Assembly (NCBI RefSeq): GCF_001439845.1 | Contig: NZ_JYLO01000008.1 | Location: 62,001-126,000, forward strand | Source of the DNA: Pseudomonas lactis | GTDB taxonomy: Bacteria; Pseudomonadota; Gammaproteobacteria; Pseudomonadales; Pseudomonadaceae | Length of the DNA: 64,000 nt | Reading direction: 5' to 3' | Shown here: one piece after another, positions 1 to 10,600 of the stretch | How the letters are laid out: each line of letters begins with the position of its first letter | How positions within the stretch are numbered: position 1 is the stretch's first letter | Translations under genes and position numbers: made by a program | Notes under the pieces: generated by a model | Told to the model about the DNA's origin: nothing | The model's input: the letters and a program-made list of their open reading frames with translations, nothing else | The model's database searches: none

Positions 1-1434
1 AAGCTGCGTGCTGGCCTCGTCCTTGCTGTCCACCGCCTGCTGGCGACTCTTCTGCAGGTTGGCCAGGCGGATGTTGTAGTTGCTGATGGTCTCGGCCACC
101 AACGCCGCCGACTGGATCAAATTGCCCGCCGCTTCTTCGCGTTGCTGGGCGATCAGCGACACGTTGCGCTTGAGCTCTTCGTTGACCAGGCCCAGTTCGG
201 CTTGCAGCTTGGGATCGACACTGGCGGCGATGATGCTGTCCAGGCGTTTGGTCGGGTCCTGGGCGTCGTCGATGGCGTCGGTCAGCGCGGCCAGGCGGCC
301 TTCCTTCTGCCACTGGGCGAACAATTCCTTGTAGCGTGAGCGCGGCGCCGACAACGCGCCAATCGCCACGCGAAAACCGGTGGTCTCGTTGCTTTGCTCG
401 GTGCCATCAGCGGCAAACAGCGGGTATTCGCGGCGCATGCCGGTGAACAACGTGCCCTCGCCTTCCAGGTAGTTGCCGCCCTTGACCACAAAGCCGCCGT
501 AGGTGCCCTGGCGGCGGCCGGCGTGGACCAGTTGGAAGGATTCCTGGACCATTTCCGCGGCGTTGCCGATCACGTCGAACATGCCGATGGGGTTAGGCAA
601 TTTGGTGCCGATGGGCATCAACCGCGCCGCCTGGCCGGTGCCGCCGGCCACTTGGTTGAACACCGCGTAATCGGCCAGCGGGCCATCGCTTTCACTGCCC
701 TCGGCGCGGCGTGGATACAGGCGGCCTTCCAGGTCCTGGCGGCTCACCGCCTGGCCACCGCGTGCGGCGTACTCCCACTCCACTTCGGTGGGCAGGCGCA
801 CAAAGCCCAGGCCGCCGTCTTCGGCGGACGCACCGCGCCCGCTCACCGGCAGCAGCTCGCGGTGGTATTTCATCAGCCAGGCGCTGTACACCGCCGAAAA
901 ACGCTCGGCTTCAAAGCGCGACAGTTTCACCTTGGGCAAACGCCCGGCCATGCCAGTGGGCACGTCACACGCCGGCGCCGGTTCACCGCTGGCCAGGGAT
1001 TGCGCCTGGGCCATCACCTGGGCGTATTGGCGGGCGGTCACTTCGTATTTGCCGATGAAATACAGCATGGGCTTGAGCGGGGTCTTGGCGTCGGTCTTCG
1101 GCATCTGCGGCGCGATGACCTTGCTCCAGTCCTTGGGCAAGTCCTTGAGGGTGAACTGGCCGTTGATGAAGTCGCGGCGGTAGCCGGAAATAAACGACTG
1201 CTGATAACCCGCCTCGCCTTCGGCAAAGGGGTAGCCCAGGCTGATTTCACGGTCATCCAGGGTGCCCTGGGCCAGGATGTAGGCGTAGCGGAACACCATG
1301 TTGCCTTCGCAGGGCAGCGGCAGGCTCACGTCGTCCGGCAACGGCTTGGGGTTGTCGAGCTTGTCACTTGCCTCATCGGCCCAGGCCAGCGAGGCCAGGC
1401 TCAGCGCCACGCAGGCGCCCAGTAATTTATACAT
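1..1434 (-). CDS. tagR: TagR, T6SS regulatory SUMF1-domain protein (3' end outside window)
   Basis: Reading leftward from the ATG at 1434 the frame stays open to the window edge, giving about 478 residues without a stop. The N-terminus (MYKLLGACVALSLASLAWA) is a signal peptide. A formylglycine-generating-enzyme/SUMF1-like domain follows, with typical pieces such as KYEVTARQYA, RLPTEVEWEYAARGG and NETTGFRVAIG; the visible C-terminal part is helical. In P. aeruginosa HSI-I, periplasmic TagR acts with TagQ, TagS and TagT upstream of the kinase PpkA to trigger T6SS firing. The start codon overlaps the end of tagS by 8 bases, consistent with one operon. tagQ would be expected left of the window. 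SUMF1-fold proteins of this kind are regulatory rather than sulfatase-modifying; that is family knowledge. Confidence 0.85.
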   Translation of the reverse strand, partial: MYKLLGACVALSLASLAWADEASDKLDNPKPLPDDVSLPLPCEGNMVFRYAYILAQGTLDDREISLGYPFAEGEAGYQQSFISGYRRDFINGQFTLKDLPKDWSKVIAPQMPKTDAKTPLKPMLYFIGKYEVTARQYAQVMAQAQSLASGEPAPACDVPTGMAGRLPKVKLSRFEAERFSAVYSAWLMKYHRELLPVSGRGASAEDGGLGFVRLPTEVEWEYAARGGQAVSRQDLEGRLYPRRAEGSESDGPLADYAVFNQVAGGTGQAARLMPIGTKLPNPIGMFDVIGNAAEMVQESFQLVHAGRRQGTYGGFVVKGGNYLEGEGTLFTGMRREYPLFAADGTEQSNETTGFRVAIGALSAPRSRYKELFAQWQKEGRLAALTDAIDDAQDPTKRLDSIIAASVDPKLQAELGLVNEELKRNVSLIAQQREEAAGNLIQSAALVAETISNYNIRLANLQKSRQQAVDSKDEASTQL

Positions 1435-2611
1435 CTCTGATTCCTTCAGAAGCCTGGATACGGGCCACCCGCCAACCACCACAGGCGGCCGCCACGGCAC
1501 TGACGCCGAGCACCGCCACCAGGGCCAGGCCGTAATGGCGCGCCAACAGGTGGCTGGCGTACTCGCCCGGCACCTGCACAAAAAGCTTGTTCAACGCGGC
1601 CTCGGCCAGGGCATACAGCCCAACGCTGAGCACAGCGGCAAACCCTGCGCTGTATAGCGCTTGCAGCAGCACAAACAGCAACAACGCGGCGGTGGAAAAC
1701 CCCAGCAGGCGCAACACCGAGAGTTCCCGGTGCTTGCGCGCCACCGCCGCCAGGGTGCCCGCGAAAATAGCCGCAAACGCCCCGGCCAACGCCAACCCGG
1801 CGATGATCCAGAACACAATCGACAGGTTGCGGCTCAACGATTGCACTTGAGCGATGGTGTGCGCCTGGGTTGAAACCAACAGGTGCTGCCCGGCGAAATA
1901 CACCCGCAACGGTTCCACATCACTGAGGCTGCGCGCATACAGGCGAAACGCCGGGTAGATACGCTGTTCGCTCACGCTCGCCGCGTCACCGGCCCAACCC
2001 AACGCCGGCACCGCACGGCCATCGCGGTAATCTTCCGCTGCCTCCAGCAACCCCAGATCGGCAAACAGGCCCTCGCGAGCGAAGGCTTCCAGCGGCAACA
2101 CCGCCAGCACCTGCAACCGCGTGCGCTGGGCCTCGACGCGCCCCGCCAATTGCCGCGCAAAGCTGGTTTCCAGCCAGTCACCGGGCCTTGCCGCAAGCTT
2201 TTCGGCGGCGGTATGGCTGAGCACGATCTGGTCCAGGCCGTGGGGCATCGGCAAGCCTGCCAACAGCGGGTCCCCTGCGGCAGTCGGCAGCATTTCCAAG
2301 GTCAAGGTGCCCACCTGCGCCGTGGCCGCAATTTGCCGTGTGCGCGGCACAGCAAAGGCCACATCGCTGCGCTCACCCAGTTGCGCGATAAACGCCGCGC
2401 TGAATCGGCCACCACCCAATGGGATGATTTCACGGCTGGCGGGGTCGGTCTCCAAGCGTTCGGTCAAACTGCTAACCAGTCCAAATTTCAGCCCGAATAA
2501 CACCAGCAATGGCGCGATAACCGCTACCAGTGCCAACACCGAGCAGGCCGACAGCCACCCATCGTTGCGGTAGTCCTGCCAGGCGAGCGAGGCAACCAGG
2601 CCGATGCGCAT
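1427..2611 (-). CDS. tagS: TagS, ABC transporter permease of the T6SS TagQRST signalling module
   Basis: 394 residues starting MRIGLVASLAWQDY. The open frame extends 18 codons further upstream, but this ATG overlaps the tagT stop by one base (TGATG), so it is preferred. It has the FtsX/LolC-type layout: one N-terminal transmembrane helix (residues about 17-40), a large periplasmic domain (about 45-245), then three C-terminal helices (about 265-385). It should pair with the ATPase TagT in the inner membrane. In P. aeruginosa TagT-TagS couple an outer-membrane/periplasmic signal (TagQ, TagR) to PpkA. Position between tagT and tagR fits exactly. Confidence 0.85.
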   Translation of the reverse strand: MRIGLVASLAWQDYRNDGWLSACSVLALVAVIAPLLVLFGLKFGLVSSLTERLETDPASREIIPLGGGRFSAAFIAQLGERSDVAFAVPRTRQIAATAQVGTLTLEMLPTAAGDPLLAGLPMPHGLDQIVLSHTAAEKLAARPGDWLETSFARQLAGRVEAQRTRLQVLAVLPLEAFAREGLFADLGLLEAAEDYRDGRAVPALGWAGDAASVSEQRIYPAFRLYARSLSDVEPLRVYFAGQHLLVSTQAHTIAQVQSLSRNLSIVFWIIAGLALAGAFAAIFAGTLAAVARKHRELSVLRLLGFSTAALLLFVLLQALYSAGFAAVLSVGLYALAEAALNKLFVQVPGEYASHLLARHYGLALVAVLGVSAVAAACGGWRVARIQASEGIRDV

Positions 2612-3315
2612 CAGCACGCCTCCCCGAGGGTTGCGGTGACGCCGCCGTCTGGATCGCGCTGGCAACTGATACGCCGCACCTGCAACCCACTGGCGCGGGC
2701 CAGCGGTTCGTCATGGGTGGCGATCACACAGGCCGTACGGTGTTCGCGGGCCTGGGCCAGCAGCGCCTGCATCACGCGCTCGGCGTTGAGCGGGTCCAGG
2801 GACGCCGTCGGCTCATCGGCCAGCACCAGTTGCGGCCCATGGGCCAGAGCCCGCGCGCAGCTGACCCGCTGGCGTTGGCCCACCGACAACGCCGCCGGGC
2901 GCTTGGCCAACTGATCGCTGATCTGCAACTGCTCAGCCAGGCGCGCCACCCGGCCGTCGTCCTGCAAGCCCAGCAGTTGGCGCGACAGCGCGATATTGCC
3001 GCGCACATCCAGAAACCCCAGCAACCCCCCGGTCTGCGGCACATAGCCCAAGTGCTGGCTGCGCAACGCGGCCAGCGCCGATTGCCGGTCGGCACGCCAC
3101 AGCGCGCCGATGTCCTGTTGGTTGAACGCAAACTGCCCCACCTGATCCGGCGCCAACACCAGCGCCAGCAGGTCGAGCAAGGTGCTCTTGCCGCAACCGC
3201 TGGGGCCGACAATTGCCAGTTGTTCACCAGCGCCCAGCTGCAACGCAGGGATCACCAGGCTGTAGCGCTGGCTACCGAGGCCCCGGCTCTTGTGCACCGC
3301 GTTCAGGCTCAGCAT
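2611..3315 (-). CDS. tagT: TagT, ABC transporter ATPase of the TagQRST module
   Basis: 234 residues, LolD-like ATP-binding subunit. Visible motifs are Walker [10 protein letters not shown], the signature region LSVGQRQRVSCARAL, Walker B LVLADEPTASLD, and the switch histidine in CVIATHDEPLA. The start overlaps the ppkA stop (TAATG) and the stop overlaps the tagS start, so translation is probably coupled. Its role, from the P. aeruginosa homologue, is to energise or signal through TagS and so promote PpkA-dependent phosphorylation of Fha. Confidence 0.88.
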   Translation of the reverse strand: MLSLNAVHKSRGLGSQRYSLVIPALQLGAGEQLAIVGPSGCGKSTLLDLLALVLAPDQVGQFAFNQQDIGALWRADRQSALAALRSQHLGYVPQTGGLLGFLDVRGNIALSRQLLGLQDDGRVARLAEQLQISDQLAKRPAALSVGQRQRVSCARALAHGPQLVLADEPTASLDPLNAERVMQALLAQAREHRTACVIATHDEPLARASGLQVRRISCQRDPDGGVTATLGEAC

Positions 3316-6293
3316 TACGGCAGCGTCGACAGTGGCACGCGGTACAACGCATCGCCCGGTTCGGCATCGCCGAAACGGACCCAGTTGGCCACGTCGTTAT
3401 GGAAGGTTTCATACAGGCGGATTTTCGAATCCAGCTCGTCGATAAAGTCTTCCTGCTCGGCCACGCTCAACGACAACCACAAGTCCTGGGTCATGCTCAG
3501 CGACTTGCTGCGGTACGGCAGGCCCTCCAGGTATTCGCCGAGCAGGCCGCCGTCAGCCAGGTTGCCGCCCTTGCGCAGGGCCTGCGGGTCACGGCTCATA
3601 TAGGCCGAGGCGCTGGCGATTTCCTGGAAGAAATCCTTGGGCGAGCTTTGGGTCTTGCGCGCCGCATCCACGATCAACTTCAACGATTGTTGCAGGTCGT
3701 TGAGTTGCAGCTTGGTCAGCATCACGCACACCTGGAACGCTGGCAGCGCCGGGTTGGTCAGGTCACGATCAGCGGTCCAGGCGCTGACCAATTGCGGTGC
3801 CTGGCTCGCGGTCTTGCGCCCGAGAAAGTCCATGTGCATGGCATAGCCGACGGCGGCGGACTTGTCCGCCAGACTCGGCGCAGCACTGAGCAACGGCACG
3901 GGCTGCGGCGTGTTGCTGCGCACCTGATGCACCAGGTTGGCGAACACCGTGCCGATCTCATCGACGCGCTCACCCAGCTTGCGCACATCGCCCCCTGGCA
4001 CTGGCGTGTACAGGTCGCCGATCTGCGGGTTGGCGTCGGCGGTGAGGACGCGGTACTGGCTCTCGGCGCCGGCATGGGTTTTCTTGCCGGCGTCGGTGCG
4101 CAGGTGCAGCGCGTAGATTTTGATCTGCTTGCCCAGCGCCGCCTGGCGCACTTCGGCTTCGTTCATCTGGGTGGCGGCGAACGGGTCGTTCTTGCGCAGC
4201 GCGCCGGCATCGGAGACCAGCAGGATGATGCGCCCGCCGTAGCCGGACCAATCCATGCCGTCCACCGCCTGCATCACCCCGGCAAACGCGTCTTCGTTGA
4301 ACGAGTGGCTGGACACCGTCGACGCTTTGACCTGGCGCGCCATATCCAGGAAGCGCTGCGGATCGCGGCCTTGGTCGAGGGTAATGAGGGTCTTGGCGAC
4401 ATACTCAAGGCCCGGGGTTTTCTGGATGCTGCTGCGAAAGCCGACCATGCCGAAGCTGACGCTGTCCAACTCGCCACGCTCGGCAATACGGGTTTGTAGC
4501 TCATGCACCACGTCGCGAATCTGGTCGATGTAGGGCTGCATCGACACGGTGGTGTCCACCACCAGCACCACGGCCGTGCGGAACGCGTCGGCATTCGCGC
4601 TGAGCGTCGGGCTGGCCGGTTTGGCCGTGGCGCGGCTGCCTGGGTCGATGGAGGCCACGTTGAGCAACTGCACCGGCTGGCCGTTGTCGTCGAAGCTCTC
4701 TTTGGAATCGAAAATCGGCAACAGGTAGAACTGGTTTTGCGGCACCGCGCTGGCGGTGGGTTCCAGGGCCAGGACTTGCTGGTTGTCTTCTCGGTTGTTC
4801 TGCGCCTTGGCCAAGGCGCTTTTCGCTGCAGCAGGGTCAGCCAGTAGTTTTTCCACCTCACCGGGCTGGCGCAGGAACATCACGGGCGCCCGGCCTGAGC
4901 GCTCGGTGAACTTGAGCACCAGGCTTTGTTTCCAGTCGCTGACCTGGGAGGCCGGCAGCCAACCGTCGCTGCGACCATCGGTGGCGGCGCCGACGCGTAC
5001 CCACGGGCTGCCGTCGACGTCTTTGCGCTGGTACACGTAGAGCACGGAAAACGCCGGCAGCGCTTTACCCGGCGAGCTCCCTGCGTCCGCTGAAAGCTGG
5101 GCGCCGGGTTTGCTGAGTACGCGCTGGAACAAGGTTTTCTTGCCTGCCATCAGCAACGGGCGTTGACCGCCATCCACTTCAGCGACAGCCACCGCTGGCG
5201 TCACCTTGGGCACCACGGCGGCTGGCGGCGGGGCCGGTTCATCGCCGCCGCTCAACCACCAGTAGCTGGCGCCACCAATGGCCAACGCGACGGCGACCGC
5301 CACGGCGGCCAAGGCCAATACCGGACCACGGCGCTGCTCGGACGGGGCATTGTGCTGGGTCGGCGTGACCACCGGTTGGCGCGCTATTGGCTGCGGCTGC
5401 GGTTTATCAGTCGGAATGTCGATGGTGACAGGAGTCATGCCCGCCAGATCAACGCTCAATGGAATCGGCAGCGGCCGCACCAGCGTGGCATCCGATTCAT
5501 CCGCCGGCAGTTGATCCAGCGCCAACAACAACGCTGCCGCATCCGGATAACGCTCCGCCGGGTCCTTGGCCAACAACTTGCGCAGCACACCCTGGTAGCG
5601 CCCGTGATGCACCGGCAATTCCGGCAACGGCTCAGTCAGGTGCGCCAGCGCAGTGGAAAGCGCATCGGTGCCGCTGTAAGGCAGCTTGCCGACGAGGATT
5701 TCGTACAACACCACACCGAGTGCGTAGAGATCGGCGCGCCCGTCGATCTCCTGGCCCCGCGCCTGCTCGGGGCTCATGTAGCTGGGTGTACCCACGGCAA
5801 ACCCGGCCTGGGTGAATTGGGTGCGGTCGTCCAGCGACTTGGCGATACCAAAGTCGGACAGTACTGCCGTGCCATCGGCCCGAAACAGAATGTTCGCCGG
5901 CTTGACGTCGCGGTGCACCAGCCCTTGGGCATGGGCATAGCCCAGGGCCGAAGCAATCTGGCGGATCAGCGTCACGCCCTGCTCCGGGGTCAGCCCAGCA
6001 GCAATGCGCTCCTTGAGCGTGCCGTTGGGCAGGTATTCCATGGCCATGTAATACAGCTCACCGACGTTGCCGATGTCATGGATGGTCACCGTGTGCGGGT
6101 GCGACAAGCGCGCCAGGGTCTTGCCCTCGCGCAGGAAGCGTTCGCAGAAACTCGGGTCGGCTGCCAGCGCTGCCGCCATCACCTTCAGCGCCACTTTGCG
6201 CTCCAGCGAGCGCTGGGTCGCCAGGTACACGCTGGCCATGGCGCCTTCGCCAATCTCGCCTTCGATGTCATAACCCGGGATGACGATGTTCAT
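3315..6293 (-). CDS. ppkA: PpkA, membrane Ser/Thr protein kinase controlling T6SS
   Basis: 992 residues. The N-terminal kinase domain (about 7-265) has the glycine loop GEGAMASVY, catalytic Lys37, HRDVKPAN with the catalytic Asp at 130, and DFG at 148-150. A Pro-rich linker leads to a single transmembrane helix (about 325-347), so the remainder is periplasmic: an SH3-like region (about 415-455) and a von Willebrand A domain starting near 573 with a MIDAS-like DTTVS at 581-585. In the P. aeruginosa system PpkA phosphorylates the FHA protein and activates secretion. It overlaps pppA by 4 bases (ATGA) and precedes tagT, forming the phosphorylation switch of the operon. Confidence 0.93.
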   Translation of the reverse strand: MNIVIPGYDIEGEIGEGAMASVYLATQRSLERKVALKVMAAALAADPSFCERFLREGKTLARLSHPHTVTIHDIGNVGELYYMAMEYLPNGTLKERIAAGLTPEQGVTLIRQIASALGYAHAQGLVHRDVKPANILFRADGTAVLSDFGIAKSLDDRTQFTQAGFAVGTPSYMSPEQARGQEIDGRADLYALGVVLYEILVGKLPYSGTDALSTALAHLTEPLPELPVHHGRYQGVLRKLLAKDPAERYPDAAALLLALDQLPADESDATLVRPLPIPLSVDLAGMTPVTIDIPTDKPQPQPIARQPVVTPTQHNAPSEQRRGPVLALAAVAVAVALAIGGASYWWLSGGDEPAPPPAAVVPKVTPAVAVAEVDGGQRPLLMAGKKTLFQRVLSKPGAQLSADAGSSPGKALPAFSVLYVYQRKDVDGSPWVRVGAATDGRSDGWLPASQVSDWKQSLVLKFTERSGRAPVMFLRQPGEVEKLLADPAAAKSALAKAQNNREDNQQVLALEPTASAVPQNQFYLLPIFDSKESFDDNGQPVQLLNVASIDPGSRATAKPASPTLSANADAFRTAVVLVVDTTVSMQPYIDQIRDVVHELQTRIAERGELDSVSFGMVGFRSSIQKTPGLEYVAKTLITLDQGRDPQRFLDMARQVKASTVSSHSFNEDAFAGVMQAVDGMDWSGYGGRIILLVSDAGALRKNDPFAATQMNEAEVRQAALGKQIKIYALHLRTDAGKKTHAGAESQYRVLTADANPQIGDLYTPVPGGDVRKLGERVDEIGTVFANLVHQVRSNTPQPVPLLSAAPSLADKSAAVGYAMHMDFLGRKTASQAPQLVSAWTADRDLTNPALPAFQVCVMLTKLQLNDLQQSLKLIVDAARKTQSSPKDFFQEIASASAYMSRDPQALRKGGNLADGGLLGEYLEGLPYRSKSLSMTQDLWLSLSVAEQEDFIDELDSKIRLYETFHNDVANWVRFGDAEPGDALYRVPLSTLP

Positions 6294-7009
6294 GACGAGA
6301 CCTTCACGACGAGGGTGGTGATATTGTCCGGTGCGCCGCGGTTGAGGCCCAAGTGCACCAGGCTGCGCACGATTTCATCCGGTGCGTCATGGCTGAGCAC
6401 CTCGCGGATTTCGTGGTCTTCGACGGTTTTGTTGAGGCCATCGCTGCACAGCAAATAGCTGTCGCCGGGCGCGATCAACAGGTCCACTGAAGCGACATCC
6501 AACTGGGCCTCCACGCCAATGGCGCGGGTGACGATATTGGAGCGCGGGTGGGTGCGGGCGTCGGCTTCGCTGAGCAGGCCGCTGTCTTGCAGGTCTTGCA
6601 CGTAGCTGTGGTCGCGGGAAATGCTTTCCAGCACGCCGTCGCGCAAGCGGTACAGGCGGCTGTCGCCGGCCCACAGGCACACCCCGCGCAAGCCGCGCGC
6701 GGCGAACACCACCACGGTGCTGCCCATCATGGTTACGCCTCGGTTGGCGGTTTCTTCGCGCACGGCCGCGTTGATGCGCAGCAGGTCATTGCGCAGCGCC
6801 GCCGAGTATTCGTCCAGGGAACGGCCCAGCGGCACATGGCGCAGGCTGTCGACGATCAAGCTGCTGACATAGTCCCCCGCCGCGTGCCCGCCCATGCCAT
6901 CGGCCACCACCCACAGGCGGTTTTCCGGCAGGTCCAGAAAGGCATCTTCGTTGACTTGGCGAACCATGCCCACATGGCTTTTGCTCGCGGATTCGTACGT
7001 CACGCCCAT
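6290..7009 (-). CDS. pppA: PppA, PP2C-family phosphatase antagonising PpkA
   Basis: 239 residues, a stand-alone PP2C (PPM) phosphatase. Metal-binding motifs are present: NEDAF near residue 20, ADGMGGH near 36-42, and SDGLNKTVED near the C-terminal third. It has no membrane segment, so it should be cytoplasmic. In HSI-I it dephosphorylates the FHA protein and resets the apparatus. The start abuts the tagF stop with no spacer and the stop overlaps ppkA, so kinase and phosphatase are co-translated. The usual bacterial PP2C length is about 240 residues, which this matches. Confidence 0.92.
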   Translation of the reverse strand: MGVTYESASKSHVGMVRQVNEDAFLDLPENRLWVVADGMGGHAAGDYVSSLIVDSLRHVPLGRSLDEYSAALRNDLLRINAAVREETANRGVTMMGSTVVVFAARGLRGVCLWAGDSRLYRLRDGVLESISRDHSYVQDLQDSGLLSEADARTHPRSNIVTRAIGVEAQLDVASVDLLIAPGDSYLLCSDGLNKTVEDHEIREVLSHDAPDEIVRSLVHLGLNRGAPDNITTLVVKVSS

Positions 7010-7663
7010 CTACACCACACCTTCTTGTCCGAGCAAAAACTGCGCAAAATCGCTGGCAGCAGGCAGGCCCTGGCACCGTAATAAACCAGGGGAGATACGC
7101 TGCGAACCTCGCCCCCACCACAGGCTTGCGCCCTCGCACGCCTGTTCAGCCAGCGCGGTCATACGCTGGTGCGGCACGGTGGCTGCCACCTTTTGCAGGC
7201 CGGCGAAACGGCTGTCCACCGCCCGCGGCTCGCTGGCCGGCACACCCAACTCGTCGAGCCCGGCGTTGAAGCTTTCGAAGGTCGCGCCGCTGTCGAGGGT
7301 GCTGAGCAACAAGGTTTCAGCCTGCTCGAACCAGGCGTCCGAACCGCCCACCAGCGACGCCGGGTTGGTGTTGTGATCCAGCAAGGTCACCACCGCCAGC
7401 GGAAAGTACCGTCCGACCCGGTCAATGCTCGGCATCACCACGCCCGCCGCCGCATCCGGCCCGCACACGCCCGGCGCCAACACAAAGCGCCACAACGGGC
7501 TGACCAGGTACGCATTCAGCCAGTCAGCGCCGAGGCTGTTCTGGCTGGCGAGCAAACCCGCAGCCAGCCAGCTGTCCCACGGGCCGATAAAGCTCTGGGG
7601 CAAGGCGCGGCTGACAAAGTCGCCGCGGCTGGCCAACTTGCCGTAAAAACCCAGGGCCGTCAT
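7010..7663 (-). CDS. tagF: TagF, post-translational repressor of T6SS assembly
   Basis: 217 residues from MTALGFYGKLASRGDF. A longer in-frame reading to 7930 would overlap tssM by 267 bases; the chosen ATG overlaps the tssM stop by 4 bases (ATGA) and begins with the family's characteristic FYGKL..RGDFV motif. TagF-type proteins repress H1-T6SS post-translationally, acting at least partly through the FHA protein and independently of PpkA (family knowledge). In some bacteria TagF is fused to a PppA domain. Here they are separate but directly adjacent genes. Confidence 0.87.
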   Translation of the reverse strand: MTALGFYGKLASRGDFVSRALPQSFIGPWDSWLAAGLLASQNSLGADWLNAYLVSPLWRFVLAPGVCGPDAAAGVVMPSIDRVGRYFPLAVVTLLDHNTNPASLVGGSDAWFEQAETLLLSTLDSGATFESFNAGLDELGVPASEPRAVDSRFAGLQKVAATVPHQRMTALAEQACEGASLWWGRGSQRISPGLLRCQGLPAASDFAQFLLGQEGVV

Positions 7664-10600
7664 AGCCGCTCCGGCAGGCTGAAGCCGCTGAGCACGCGGC
7701 TCTTGAATGGGTTGAACGCACTGTTGGCGCGCAACTCGTAGGCGATGCTCGCGCCATCGACCCGCAGGCGCAGGTTGAAACGGTCCGGCGAGTTGCCTGC
7801 GGTGAGGTCTGATTGCTCCAGTAGGCGGAACCAGGCCCACGGGCCGTCCAGGGTGATACCGGAGCGACCACTGGCCGACGGCGGCATGATGGAAATACGC
7901 ACCACGCCAATGCTGCCGGGGTTCGGCCATTGCATAGCTACCGGGCGGCTCGGGCCGTGGTCGTAGCTCAGTTGCTGGCCGTCCAGGTCGAGCAGGAACT
8001 GGGTGATGGTGGGGTCCATCGACACCGGCTTGAGCTCGAAACGCACGATCGGCTGGGTGCCACCGGAGCGGAAGAACGCGTCCCGAATTGTCGCCGCACG
8101 CTGGAAGGTTTGCAGCACGCCAGGAGCAATCCCCAGCTTCTGCGCCGCCCCCGGTTGCCAGCGCCAGGTCTGTGCCGACGTGTCCACATAGGGCTGCAGG
8201 TATTTGCGGAAGTAGTTGTCCATCACCCCGCCCACGCCGAAGAACTGGCCGAAGTCATCCAAGGTGGCGTCCCGCGCACTGCCCGGCGACATCGGGTAAC
8301 GCCCGGCCAACGACTGGCGATACACGTTGACCACTTCACTGACCCAGGCCGCGTTCAGCTGGTTACGCACCCCGCCCATCATGCTGTTGGTGGTGGAGTT
8401 GACCACCGACTTGACCATGCCCTGCACCAGCGGCGGCTGGCGCTCGGCGTTCAGGCTGACCCGTGTGGCCGCAGCCGCCGCCTGGTTCTTGGCCTCGCCG
8501 AGCAAGGCATCGCCGCTGGCACCGACCATGGCGCTGACCTGCACATACAGTGCATTCATGTCCGACAGCAGGCCGTCGATGGCTGCCGGTTCGCCTTCGT
8601 TTTTACTCACGATGCTGTTGAGTTCGGCAAAGTGCGCAGTCACTGGATCATCCGCCGGCGCCGGGGCATTCGCCGTCGGTTGCGCCTCGCCCAGCAAGCT
8701 GCCGAGGCGCTCCTTGAGCTTGTCCACGCCGCCTTCCACCGGTACGCCTTGGGCGGCCAGTTGGCGTTCTTCGGCTTGCAGGTCGGTTTCCCTGGCAACC
8801 GCCACCAGCAGCTTTTTCAGCGGCGAGGTGGGACCGGAAATCACCCGCAGCACATCGGAGGCCTGGGCCACGCTGGTGATCGGCACAAAGTCGATGTCAG
8901 CGAGCAACGCGTCCCACTGGCGCTGGTAATCCTGGAAGTACAAGCGGCGCACGTCGGCGGCGAGGCTCACCACGTTCTGCTGGTCGGCCTGTTCATGGCC
9001 CAGCACCCATTGCTCTTCGGCCAGGGTGCCGGTCTGGTTCAGGCTGCTGAGCAAGAACGCCTGGCGATAGCCCTTGGCGGTAAAGAAACCACTCAACGGC
9101 TCACCCAACGGCTTACCGCTCTTGCGGCTGAACACCAGTGCGGCATCGCGACCGGCGGCCTCGTTGATGCGAAAGTCCGGGATACCTTCGGGCAGTTTCT
9201 GGCGCTTGACGCGGTCGTACACGCGCTGGGCTACCGGCAATTGCTGCAACTGCCGACGCAGATCGTCGATCAGACGTGGGTCCAGGCGCGCGTTCGGCGG
9301 GTGGCGTTCGAACAGCGCCTGCAAGTGCCCGGCCAGGGCCTGACGCTGGTCGGCCGGCAGGTCGCGGGGCAGGTTGCGGTCCCAGTCCAGGGCGATCCAG
9401 GCCTTGATGAAGTCCGGGTCATAATGCTCGGTGTCGGCGAGCATCAGGTAAGCCTTGAGGCCCTCGTAGAGAAAGTCCGAGTTGCCGCCGCCGTGCAGTT
9501 GCTCTTCGATACGCGTCACCAGGCGTGGCGCGAACACGGCGATCAACAGTTTGCGGTACACGCTGGCGGACTCGGCTTCGAGCATATCGCCCTGGTACAG
9601 CCCCAGCCCTTCGGACCAGCTCGGTGAATCCCCCGCCAGGTTCTTCACGGCGTTGAGCAACGGCAGCACGGCGAGCACTTCCCGCTGTGCCGGGCTCAGG
9701 TTCTGGACGGTCTGGCCCAGGGGCGCGACCTTCTGATCGACCTGGGCGATATACGCCTGGTTGGCGCGATAGCTCACCCACCACAGGCTGCTGACCACCA
9801 CCACCAGCGTGACGGTGGCCGCCAGTACGCCACGGGCGATCCACTTGCGGCGCCGCTCGACTTTCGGGTTCACCCCCACAAGGCCGCGCTCTGCAAAGGC
9901 CACGGCGGTGAAGAGTTTTTCGATGAAGTAACTGCGCCCAGTGCCGCTCTGGCGCGCCAGGTGCTGGCGGTCCAGGTTCATGCTCTGGGCCATGGCACCG
10001 ATCAGGCGGTCAATCGGGCTGCCTTCCTGGGTGCCGCTGGTGAAGTACACGCCACGCAGCAACACGCGTTCTTCAAAGGCATTGGGTTTGAAAACGCCTT
10101 CGAGGAAGCTTTGCAGGCAATCTTTCAACGCGCCGAACTGTTGCGGGAAGCCGTAGATCAGGTCGCGCCGTGCCGGGTCGCGTTCCTGTTGCAAGCGCTC
10201 GACCAGGCGTTCGTTGAGGCGCTGCTCCAGGCCGGCGAATTCGCTTTGCAGGTGCGCCAGCGGGCTGTCGCTGTTTTTGCCGTCGTCCAGGGCAAAGGTC
10301 ATGCCCCACACCTGGGCGCGCTCTTCCTTGCTCAGGTTGTCGAAGAACTCCATGAAGCCCGGCACCAGGTCGAGCTTGGTGAGCATCAGGTAGATGGGGA
10401 AACGCACGCCCAGCTGCGTATACAGCTCCTGGATGCGCAAGCGAATCGCGGCGGCATGGGCAGCGCGCTCGGCGTCGGTGCCCAGCAGCAGATCCGAGAG
10501 GCTGATGGCGATAAACGCACCGTCGATAGGCCGGCGCGCACGCTGCTTTTTCAGCAGGTCGAGAAAGCCCAGCCAGGCGGCTTTATCCACCGTGGAGTTG

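Noticed and set aside
394-1425. Rightward frame opposite tagR
   Set aside because: The leftward frame encodes a clear SUMF1-domain TagR with a signal peptide; the rightward product has no recognisable fold.
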